Source: Sparassis latifolia (Eukaryota > Basidiomycota > Agaricomycetes > Polyporales > Sparassidaceae). From it: a stretch of 64,000 nt of DNA. The notes under the pieces were generated by a model. It did not search any database. It was given only the letters and a program-made list of their open reading frames with translations, and was not told the DNA's origin. The stretch lies in assembly GCA_018466975.1 (NCBI GenBank), contig CM031560.1, positions 2,790,001 through 2,854,000 on the forward strand, written 5' to 3'. Below, one piece after another: positions 45,266-55,601 of this stretch (its first letter is position 1; every line of letters starts with the position of its first letter). A program made the translations under genes and the position numbers.

Positions 45266-46641
45266 GCAGGACCGAGGGGCCGGACCACGCTACTCCTGTT
45301 ATTGTTGTGCAGGGCCCAAACAGGTACGCCCCTTCTTTTTTTGAACATAACGTAGCTCTGCTGATCTTGGTTGCAGCCCGAGCGACGGCTCTTGTGCACG
45401 GGATATGTCCAACACAACCCCTGCTGCTCGTGAATGCGCAGATTCAGAAACCAACCTCGATGCCACCCTCGGGGGAGTCGGCCCTCGCCGCACTACACGC
45501 CGACGAGATTACGTTGGGAAGAGGGATGTTACTCGCGCTGTGGCTCGTGCCAACAAGAAGAAGGAAAGCGGCACGCGCGTGCAGAGTACGACCTCCCTGG
45601 CTCAGAGGAAGATGCCCGGAGGTTACATCGGGAGCCGCGTCAAATCAGAGCGCCCACTCCGGCGAGAAGTCATCGAGTGCGCCAATGGGTAAGGGCCAAT
45701 TCCAGTGCATTTCATACAACCGAGCTCAAATTGGAGGTAGCATGGCTGCATACATCTGTGACTCTGAAGGGCGGCTCGTCATCTACTGCTCCTTCACAGG
45801 GCCGGCCACCTTCCGCGCCAACTCTGTGGCAATAGCCGCTGTAGAGTACTTGCGACAGAGTGGCATCAAGCCGACGTATTCGGGTTCCAGTCGGGGAAAC
45901 TTCCTCCAGTATTATTTCACCTTGCACCGGGACAATCAGGTGGTGAGCGCTCTCCGTTCCGAATGTGAGCCTCCAGAGGTTGACCATAGCGAGACAGAGG
46001 CCTCGCATGTCTCTTTACTACCTCAAGCACATCGACGTGGTGCACGAGCTTGGGAAACTCCTGCAGCCAGTGGTCGCACTCGTAAACGGTGGGTTTAAAC
46101 CATACATCTGTACACATAACCTCACATAGAAGCCGACATAGGTATATTCAAGTCTCAATTTCCTGCTCTATATGCGCATTACGCGGCCACTCTCGACTAC
46201 GTTCTGCGACAGGATGCGGGCTTGGAGGCCCTGTTCTACCCTTTTACTTCATTTGCCTTCAACGTCGGCGTTGTGGTCACTTTGCCTCACCTCGACTCCA
46301 CCAACTATGGCCCTGGCTTGTGCTGTATTGTGCCATACGGAACCTTCGATCCTTCGCAAGATTGCCGAATTGGCATTGCAGAACTTGGTTATGAGATCGA
46401 GGTGGGCCCCGGCGTGCCTGTGTTCATCCCATCGGCCTTGTTTACCCACTACAATACCGTTCTCATCTCCAAGGGGATGCGAGGCTCTCTTGTGTTTTGG
46501 ACCGGTGGCTCGATTTTTCAGTGGGTTGAACTGGGTGGTCGGATGGTCTCTGACCTTTCAGAAGCTGAGCGCGAGGCGTACGTCAATGGTGTAGCCGCTC
46601 GAATCTCAGCTGCTCTTGCGAGGTTCCCTATGCATATGTAG
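45226..46641 (+). CDS. 2OG-Fe(II) dioxygenase-like protein, agaricomycete family (404 aa)
   Basis: Five exons, 45226-45323, 45377-45688, 45741-45942, 45998-46088 and 46130-46641, give 404 residues with all phases consistent. The N-terminal third is basic and disordered (TTRRRDYVGKRDVTRAVARA). The C-terminal half looks like a double-stranded beta-helix: FAFNVGVVVTLPHLDSTNYG has an H-x-D pair, VPVFIPSALFTHYNTVLI a second His, and GMRGSLVFWTGGSIFQWVEL a following Arg. This H-x-D...H...R order is that of 2-oxoglutarate/Fe(II) dioxygenases. The family (pattern VVT-x-PH-x-D...GDFDP-like YGTFDPS) is expanded in mushrooms, and some related TET/JBP-like proteins travel with transposons. Whether this one oxidises DNA bases is not known. 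The start is supported by conservation of MRERLEAV in the inverted copy. Confidence 0.72.
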
Positions 46642-49600
46642 GGACATGGTGTCTATTAAAAAGGCTTTAATACGCTTTCGACACAGCCAGAATTAATTAT
46701 GAGACCTCTGCCTACTCATAATGGCCCCACTGTACGCCATGTGTACTTGCAAACAGATCAAGACGTAGCAAGATTGGTTCCCAGCGGAGCGCTGTCACCT
46801 GTTTCTCCGCCCTCGCAATATGGCATTTTTACTGAGTACTCAGGACGGGTACTTGGAGTAACGCAGAGAAACAGTAAATATCATTACACCACCGCAACGG
46901 AGCGCGCTACGTCCTGCACGATTATTATAATCTAAGCAAGTGTTGCACGCAGAAATTCCCTGGGTCGATCTATGGCATTCAGTGCGTCGCTTCGCCGTGC
47001 CCGCACCCATGCGGTGCTCGTCCCACGCGCGGTTCCGTCGACCAACGACATAGCGGCGGCCACGCGCCCGCAGTCCACGAAAGGATGCGAGGTCCGGACG
47101 TAGTTGTGGACGTCCGTATACGGTAGAGGAGGGGTGATCGTCGGAGATCACCCCTCCTCTACTGTGTACGTACGTCCCGCTACAACGAGGTCTTCATCAT
47201 GGCACTCGTTGCAGCGGAATGGCATGCACGAGCCTGGATAGCTGCGAGGTCGCGGACGTTCTGGGACTGCTCGCAAAGATGATCTTGCTTCAGCATCGTA
47301 GCGAGGTCGTGGTGGGCGTGCAATTGATATTGTGAGCATGCCAACATGAACTGAGCTTGCCAGATCAGCAAAATAGCCCCGTTCTAGGAATGGTGCTAAT
47401 TTACCGATCCCGGGCGCTACATCACGCTTGCTCAAGTCTGCAAGGTTCGGCATGGGCTTGCACCTCCCCTTGTCGATCATCGCGTCCAGTCATGCAGCGT
47501 AATGGGCGCAGATCTTTCCGCAGTGCTCAGCCATCTTGCGTTTGAAGGGGATACCCACACACTCGGCCTTCTCCTGCTGGATCATCGCCACAAGATTCGC
47601 ACGCAGGTCATTCCAGACTGGATGTATGTCAATCAGCTATCAAAATCCGGGAGGCTGAACACTTACTGTGCATGGCGAGCTCTCTGGGCTGATTCAGGGC
47701 CTTCGTCCAATCCCCGTCCCGTGATAGTAGAAGTACAGGATTAAACCGATTGGCAAAGATGGGCTGGCAAGGATGAAAACAATCTTCAAATATGATTCGG
47801 CAGCATAGAGGGAGAGATGGTGAGCGATAGGTTGAGGTGCAAGACTGGGCTATAGATGTTATGCCCGCAGCCCAATGTCGACCTACTAAAAGAAAGATCT
47901 ACACAGGTAGCATATTAGTATGGTGTCACTATTGTTGACGCGGAATGATACCTTTGCGGACTTCTCAAATTTCTTTGCCGCTACCAGCAAGGCCTTTCCC
48001 ATCGCAGGAGTGCATCGGCTCCCACAGAGTGCTCAGTCGATCTAATGCCACCGTCGAGGTCACTATCCGCAGTGGGAAGGACTCAGAAACCGGCTGAGGG
48101 AGAGGGGAAATACACCAATGTACCTCGTGTAGATGTAACCTGGAACGTCAGCCTTGGATATCCATTTCTCACTGATTTCTTCAAGCGTAGGCCGGCCCGC
48201 ATTGTGCTGCTGCCCTGATCCGCCTCCCCTGAAGGTGAAGACACACAAGATCCTGCACGACGCCTTTGCACTGGAACCAGCGGCGGTGAAAGCTGAGAAG
48301 GACCGCGTAAAGAAAGAGGTTTAGAAGGCGAGTACGATGACCAGCCATGCGGCGTACGGAGGGTGAGGCGCGGATATTGGTTCTATCCTCCAGCAGAGCA
48401 AAAGGCGTCAAACTTGTGGTCAGGATAACGGACGATATTCTTAATCGCCCTGCGACGAATTTTGAAGACTGCCATACGCTGCCTTTAGTATAATCTATTG
48501 TCAGAGGGTATACGGTGCAGACCGGCGTTATCCATGAGCTGACTCGTCGTCAGTTTCCATCTCAGCGTAGACATATGCGCTACGACGGAAAGCGGAAGTC
48601 AGTGGAACTCCCAGAAATACGAGCAACGGAGGATGTTGCGCTCATAAATCACCACAAACGTACCTTTTCGAGAGAGCCCGAACACGTCTACAAAGATCTG
48701 CATTCTCCGGCGAGTGCTGTGTGCTATATATCAATCCTGTGCAGGTGAGTAATATTTATAGTTTCCTACCGAACTGACGCCCCCTCCCGCTGCAGGTTTG
48801 GTGTTCTCATTGTAGTACACTGTCCAGGTAACATACCTCAAAACAAGCTCAGTACAGTTTGCGATAATCTAATCCGTCATCACTCACTACGAGTTGCTGG
48901 CTTGGGTGTCCTTGACGTCGGCTTCGGAGTCCTCGACAATATGTCAAGGACTCCCAAGCCGGCGCCTCGTGTACGAATTATCACCGAGAACAGTTCGGTT
49001 AGCATCGGTGAAAAGAAGATTCTGAACAAATGCCGAAGTGGACACACAGAGGGTGGAAGCGGATAGACAAATGCATGTACTGGCTGGCTTTTATGTCGAG
49101 GACAGCACATGAATGGCGTGGAAATTGAGAGACAGAATAAACAATAGAAGGAATCGAGCGAAGTTCACTTAGTGAGAAATATTGAGCCGAGGAGTTGCTT
49201 TGTTCTATGGGGGTTCCTTTGTCATTCCAAGACAAAGCACTCTACAACAAAGTAGGATGAGTTGCACACCGTGATTTGCACAACGAGCGTGGAACAAACG
49301 ACGTTTCGCTCTGTACTCTCAGGCGGGGCCGCGGGCACCACCCTATTTGCGATTAGCGTTGGCTTCTCCAGGCCAAGCGCGAGAGTGCTCCAAACACCGT
49401 TGCGCGCTAATTTCCGCAGGAGCTTGAATCCAAGACGCCGTTAGTAGCCTTAACCTCCGTGACAATAGCGACTGAAGAAGACTATCCCCCCCGGCCCTGA
49501 TGTAGGTTCTTTGGCTTGTGTATAACATGAAGGAATGACTCGTGCACTGTTGATCACAAGGGTTGACCCGCCGCTTACTTTCTCGTGTTCACTGCATTCT

Positions 49601-50152
49601 TGTCCACTGTCCACTGCCACCGGATCCTATAGGACAATTTGAAAGCTAAAGCTAGGAAGGGACAAAAGCTCCATGTCAATCGGATTTAACCCCATCGGCA
49701 TACCTTCGCATGTGTTGGAGGATAGATCATGACGTGACGATTTAGCGTTCAGTATGCAATATTGTTCTGGTTCGCGTGCACCCCGGCCACACGACGCTCT
49801 TTGTTCCTGTACATACTTTGTGCATTGGCGCTAGAGCCGAGTCGCGTCACGAAAACGCGCCTATGCATACAAAGACCACGTGTCATGAAAACCTCGTAGA
49901 GCTTAACGAACATCGCCCGAAAATCAGGGAGAGATCCAGGTCTATCGTGACGGTGAGGAAGCGGGCATCTAACTGTCAGAGGATAAGTACTCTGGTGTGT
50001 AAGCCTGACGGAGGTCGCCGCCGCTTCTCAAAACGTCATCCTTTGTGTCTAAGGTCTTATATATAATTAACGCGCCCATTCCAAAGCCCTTACCATATCG
50101 CCGCCATCGTATCCTCCTACTGCGTGCTCAATTCGTTCCTGACTTCGATCCC
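46642..50152. other. Long stretch without a recognised gene
   Basis: Many short frames, no family motif. A minus frame at 47180-47371 (FMLACSQYQLHAHHDLATML) and plus frames at 48515-48748 and 49776-50066 are open but unsupported. A strong hairpin lies at 47124-47161. The stretch may hold decayed elements. Confidence 0.4.
47124..47161. repeat. Perfect 16-bp inverted repeat with 6-nt loop
   Basis: TAGAGGAGGGGTGATC and GATCACCCCTCCTCTA around GTCGGA. It is very stable. It could be a transcription-end or small-RNA hairpin, or a relic of a fold-back element. Confidence 0.9.
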
Positions 50153-52027
50153 ATGTCCACTGCCTTCGTTCATCTCCATACCCTGCGCGGAGGCCATAGT
50201 GATAGCGTCAACTGTCTCTCGTTCTCTCCCGATGGTAACTACTTGGCAACCGGGGGGGACGACTACACACTCATTATCTGGAATATCACAAATGGGCGTT
50301 TGCTTTTCCGTGTCGTATTTGAGAGCAGCATTGATTGCATCATATGGCACCCTATTCACCACGAAACGCTGATTGTTGCGTGCGAAAGCGGTCACTTATA
50401 TCAGTTGCAGCACTTCGACTTGGTATGATTTATTAGACGTCCTGGCTGCCAGTCCCACTAAATGGTTCACAGAAACAGGTCGAAAGGCATAATATCCACG
50501 TCGGCGTGAGAGGTCCGATTTACTGCCTTGATTATGATGCAATTAACGGTCAACTTGCAATTGGAATGGGGTCGGATGTCCACGTCACGCGTGAAGGCCA
50601 TAAAGGTCATATCTCTGAAGCTCCAGGATAGTGGTATGGTTTCGTCTGACAGAGTACCGCGATAGATCATTATTTTGGAAGTGTGAAGTTTCCCTCTCCT
50701 CCGCTCGTCGACTCTACTGGTGGACATGATAATGACACGCGTGTTCGGCCCGTGGGACTTCATTTTGCTAAGAGGGGCCGGATTCTCATCGCATCATACA
50801 CGGCCCACGGTGTAATGTGAGCTGACCATATTTGACCTTCGTCCGAGCCTCAACCATTGTTTCGCTAGTTGTTGGGAGGCCAGTAGTAGAAATAAGCTGT
50901 GGCATATAACTACGAATTCTCCTGCAGCTAGGATGTAGGTGGCTTATTCGCTCATATGATGGTGCCCTGATACAAGTAAACTTTACAGCGGATCATCTGC
51001 CCTGAGCCCTGATGGCCGGGACCTCATGATTTACTATCTGAAGGGCGATATGCAGCTGCATTCAGTTGGATCATTTGGTCAACATCAACCACGGCAACGG
51101 TACAAGTTTGATAAGCCTGCTGTGTCCAACCATTCCCTCCAGATTGTCTTCCTTCATCGAGGTCGTGCGGTGGCCTGTGGTACGACCACGGGAAATGTGT
51201 GTATATGGGAAACATCCACCGGAGAGTTCTTTCAACATCTACCCCATCAAGGTGCGCGATTGCGGACTGATTCTAGTCGGTCTGTGACTTAATTTACATA
51301 TTTATGCAGATGACATCGTCCCGGCGCTTGCGGTTAGCTGAACACTACGGCATGATGGACTGCTGCTTATCCTGAAGTTTTAGGCGCGTCAGCGTGGGGG
51401 GTTCAGTTTCATTGCAACTGGATCTGCAGGCAGAGGTCAAGGCACCTACATCAATATTTGGCGCGCAAAGATCAGTGAGTGCGATTCCTGCAATCCTGCT
51501 TGTACTTCATCCACACCACTCATTTGTTCCGAAGGCCAGGATGAGCCCGAAGAGCTAGACGGTGCTTTGGCAGAGGTGGTTGATGCGTTGACGGTACGTC
51601 ACCCGTGCCTGAATGTGATCCGTAGGCCAGATGAATCTAAACTTGGAAAGGTAGTCAAATAAGCTCTTCAATCTGCGAGACGATGCCAAACGAGGTTTGG
51701 TCATATCGTTCGTAATCATCCTGTCGGCTGCCTCATTATGGGTGGCATACCAGGCTAGTTCTTCCATACCGTGGAGGACACTCCCCGTGGTTGTTTGGCG
51801 CTTCGTACGTGACGCTTCTTCATAGCAAGGTGTATCTGACCGCCTGAATCTAGGTGTACGATATTTGGAATTATGCGTCGCTGGGTGTGGGCTTTGTGGT
51901 GAAAACATGTCTGTCAATTATGCATCGGGTGAAGCAAGAGGTACGAGGGCAAGTTCGCGATTTCATCCTTGATGGGGATCTCGGCGTTGTTCCCCACAAT
52001 ATCCCACCACATCCTGCAGAGCTGTAG
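50153..52027 (+). CDS. WD40-repeat protein with C-terminal membrane segment (407 aa)
   Basis: Nine exons: 50153-50422, 50479-50605, 50666-50816, 50869-50934, 50989-51251, 51310-51332, 51384-51474, 51535-51593 and 51854-52027. They give 407 residues and every splice phase agrees. WD repeats are clear: LRGGHSDSVNCLSFSPDGNY then LATGGDDYTLIIWNI (residues 10-45), FESSIDCIIWHP, VACGTTTGNVCIWETSTGEF, and FIATGSAGRGQGTYINIW. The last exon has a hydrophobic stretch, YASLGVGFVVKTCLSIM, so the propeller is probably tethered to a membrane by its C-terminus. This architecture belongs to a family strongly expanded in mushrooms. Seven introns are 50-60 nt, but the last is 260 nt, unusually long here, and contains a sizeable antisense open frame. 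The protein looks functional; its partner is unknown. Confidence 0.8.
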
Positions 52028-52247
52028 ACGTGGCGGCGATTGCAGGTTGATCTGCTGTTTGACTATCATTTGTATATCTCAGCGTTTGTCCTAATGCGAA
52101 CCTCGTTATCCAAGTATGTCGACTATGGTCTTCTTAAATACTCTATAGGTTCGCCACAAATCCCTCTGGTAATATGGCACTAGTTATTGGTGGCGCGCCT
52201 TCTCGCCACCGCGTTCAATTAATGATCGACAAGAAATCCATTAACTC

Positions 52248-52725
52248 CTTTAGGTCATCAACTCGCATACGAGGCTGGCGTCTTACAGCGGGACGTCAGC
52301 TATGGTAATGTGATGATTGCGGAAGGTAAACCCAACCCTTGGGGTTGTCAAGCGGGCTCGCGAGAATTGGGGGGACGTTTTTTTCGAGGAAGGAGATCCA
52401 GCGAGAACAGTAAAGCCCAGGGTTGCTGAAGCTGTGATGCGTGAATTGAAAGATAGAACGGTGTGTTACTACCACCTCTCGCTGAGATGCTCCTCCACTG
52501 ACTCCAACATGTAGGGCACGCCGGCTTTCATGCCCGTAGAATTTCTCGATAACAAAACGCCGATCGTCCATGAAGTTCACCACGACCTCGAGTCATTCCA
52601 TTGGCTTTTGATCTGGATTGTTCTCCGGCATAAGAAACATGATCATCGCTATCGCGAGGGTGCTTGCGACATGGTCTTCCATGGGGACAATGAGTTCGAT
52701 CGGAGAAGTCGAAAGAGAGCGATGT
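52248..52725 (+). pseudogene. FunK1-type fungal kinase fragment, cut by block B'
   Basis: The plus strand reads HQLAYEAGVLQRDVSYGN, VMIAEGKPNP, then KPRVAEAVMRELKDRT. After an intron-like gap comes GTPAFMPVEFLDNKTPIVHE, then VHHDLESFHWLLIWIVLRH. This is the C-lobe of the fungus-specific FunK1 kinase family, which has a H-R-D-I-S-x-G-N loop and a G-T-x-x-F-M-x-x-E then HEVHHDLES block. The loop His is Gln here. The N-lobe is missing, and the frame is cut at 52725, exactly where block B' begins. It is therefore a remnant truncated by the duplication. Confidence 0.75.
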
Positions 52726-52803
52726 CTCTTCCGATTACCATCAGGTGGGTGCTGTGAGTGTGTCATACGAGGTGATAAGCTAACCTGGTCGCTGGGAGAT
52801 AAT

Positions 52804-54485
52804 ATGAGCTGCAGCCAGCCCCAGCAAGACGAGATCAAAGTGATCATACCGGAACTGAGGCGTCAGGCGGCGGACTTGAAGAAGTTACGCGAACTGCTCG
52901 TTCGCCTGATATGGTCCTCCCGTGGTTTTACGGTGAGTAGCCTATGCATTCCGATGATGGAATTATCTTTGAGCGCCCTGTGTAGGACGTCATTCGTAAA
53001 GCCGTGGAGTCCTGCGCAGAACGAGTCAATTGCGATGATGGGCATATCAACGCTGTGTACGAGTTGCTCTACAAATTACACCATACCGATGAGGGTCTGC
53101 GACATCTGGATTGGAAGATCATGCAGCTAGAAGCCCTCCTCGCACCTATGCAGTATCTCCCCGACACGCTTCTACTGGCCATCTTCAAGGCGGGTTGCAG
53201 GCAGCCACGTCCAGAGCCTGACGTATGGTTGCCTTTTCCTATGCTCGTCGCGTCCGTGTCACGTCGCTGGAGAAATCTTACTCTTACCACGCCCACCCTT
53301 TGGACGAACCTGCATATTTCCATGGAGAGATCCGGTTCTTGGGCGAGTCTTGCACTCACACGATCTGCAACGCACCTGCTGAACATCACTATCGACGGTC
53401 GCGTAGAGTCCACCAGTCGACTAGAGGAGAATGCGACACATGGACACGCAGAGGCTCCTCGCCGCACGCCGACAATAGTTTCGCGCTTGAATCTGCTCGT
53501 CCCGCACAGCAATCGCTGGCGCAAATTCACGGTCATAACCCATCATTCCATCGACATCAAAGTAGTAGGCGAAATCATAAAGAACGTGCAATCTCCTTTC
53601 CTCGAGCATCTCCGACTGTCTCTCACTGGCAGCGGTCCCGCGGGTAACCAGGAGGTTCCCCTTCCTGCTATCCTCGGAGGGGGCGCGCCCATGCTGTCTT
53701 CTGTGCGCTTGGACAGTGTCTCCCTCCCGTGGAGATCTATGCCCCTCTCTGGTCTGTCAGCGATTGACATTCGCTGGATGTGGGATCAAACCAAGCTGAT
53801 GTATACCCAGTTCCGCGACCTCTTGGCAGATTTGCCTTCGCTGGAGAGGCTCATCCTGCAAGGCAGGCACGTCGAGCTCCACCCCAACTTGACGTACGAG
53901 GCTATCCACGTACCCTCCCTCCGCTACTTGGAATTGTCGGGCGATAACGTCTGCCGCCTGTCCTCGATCCTCATCACACCTGAACTCAATACACTGGTGC
54001 TTGTGAATGTGGATGAGAGCGAATTCCGCGAGTTCGTAGGCTGCTTGTCGTCAGTCGAGGTCCGCTACTCTGCATTGCGCTTCCTCGTCTTCGCCAACGT
54101 TACGACCTGTGACCTGTCGTCAGGGTTCACAGAGGCATTCCCCAACATCGTACAGCTCACAATCATTAATTCGCATGCTAATCATTTTATTGAACTCATG
54201 CTGACGAAGCATGATAGCATGGTCCCTGGCCCAGGCAAGGGCATCTGGCCATTGCTGAACACAATTGCGCTGATAGCTGACGATGTAAATTATGACGGAC
54301 TCCGTCAGATGCTCCTCAAGCGGACCGCACAGCATCTGCGGGTGCAGCGTTTGATTTTGAATGGGATTTACACGCACAACCACCAAAATGTGTCATCGCT
54401 GATGGATTTGGTAAACGTTGACGGTATCTCTGTACATGAGGGAGATATATGTAGCCGCCTAATTGGACTGTTGTGTAATTCTTGA
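52804..54485 (+). CDS. F-box protein, intact copy (542 aa)
   Basis: Exons 52804-52932 and 52986-54485 (53-nt intron, GTGAGT...TAG) encode 542 residues. F-box proteins are substrate receptors of SCF ubiquitin ligases. After a coiled-coil N-terminus (IKVIIPELRRQAADLKKLRE), the F-box-like core is at about residues 98-145: YLPDTLLLAIFKAG, PFPMLVASVSRRWRNLTLTT and PTLWTNLHI. This is the L-P-x-x-x-L-x-x-I-F...V-C/S-x-x-W pattern of agaricomycete F-box proteins. A leucine-rich tail of irregular repeats follows (LRYLELSGDNVCRL, LNTLVLVNVDE, LRFLVFANVT, VQRLILNG). The stop is preceded by a segment (NGIYTHNHQNVSSLMDLVNV) that the decayed copy in block B has lost. Confidence 0.82.
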
Positions 54486-54868
54486 GTACCCTGTTTACAG
54501 TAAAGGCCTAATTCTAAACAGAAAATTCATGTCTATTTATCCCTGCCAGGGTATGCGATTCGGAGATCGATTCCCCAGTGTGACATAGTGGCTCCGTCTT
54601 GCGGGCAATCTCTTCCAATATGCTCAACAGCCGCAAAAAATTCATGAACACTTGGATAACATTTCTACAGATGCTACAGAATACACGCGCAAAATTGCGA
54701 GGAAGAGAATCAGGCAGCGAGCATGCAAAAGTCTGCGTATCGGGGTCACCGACAGTACTGAACCCTCAGCGCGGAACCAGCTGAAGTGGACGAGAGGCAG
54801 ACAAGGACAACTGTCGCGATATGCTTAGCATTTCCGGGAGAAGAAGCATAATCACTTATAACTCACAA

Positions 54869-55255
54869 TCAAGAACCGACGTTGTCCGGAACGTCATCTT
54901 GCGACTCGTTCAGGCTCGGGGCTGAACATTCCGAGGTGTCCTCAACGGGTCGGCCTTGCTCATGAGTGTATGACTCGACATAAAATCCGAAGGACTTCCT
55001 GATACTGTCGAGGCGTTTGTCGAGTACAAAAGAGCCACCGTGCACCAGAGAACACGCATTGGCGATATGCCTCACGAAGGTCCAGAACATGGAAACGTCC
55101 GAGAACTTCAGTTGTTTCCACAGGCTGTAGGCTAGTACGTCACCCTCGCCCTTAGTTCACGATGAGGTGGATCTGTGAAACACGGTCTAAGGGATGAATC
55201 TGCAGATAGGAGTGGAAGTTGCTCACTTCATCGATGGTGAAATGCTAGTCGTCTA
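54869..55255 (-). pseudogene. Truncated copy of the small orphan gene (member 1) in block B'
   Basis: This matches exons 3-4 of the gene at 11346-12026, including the SMFWTFVRHIANACSLVH segment. It is cut at its 5' side by the block border near 55255 and has lost 14 nt after HLIV, which brings a stop within a few codons. It has no promoter or first exons. Confidence 0.85.
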
Positions 55256-55601
55256 CGCAGATGCAGAAGTACCGAGAACAATGACTGGTTAGCAAGTCAA
55301 TTTCACCAGGTGGAAAGTCGAAGGAAGGACTGGTACATCGTATTCTTCATCCATGGTAGCTCAGAGAGGGAAGAGTGTAAAGGTGAAGCAGGTGGTGACA
55401 GACTCGCTATGGAGAACCTAAACCTTGCCGTCGCGGTGTATTCAATACAGTACAAATTTCATGCGAAGGTAGCCATCTACTACTCTGGATATCGACGGCA
55501 GACACGCCTAAATTCACATACAGACCTTCCGTCCATATCACCAATCTAGTCGTACAGAGAAAACACCTCGACTTGAAAGCCTCACCTCACCGTGAATGTA
55601 T

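Larger units (their letters stand above)
52725..55255 (-). repeat. Inverted repeat block B' (partner at 11668-14016)
   Basis: This is the reverse-complement copy of block B. Its left border interrupts a FunK1 kinase gene, and its right border cuts the orphan gene that is complete at 11346-12026. Both facts point to B' as the inserted, derived copy. It keeps the intact F-box gene. Confidence 0.95.
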
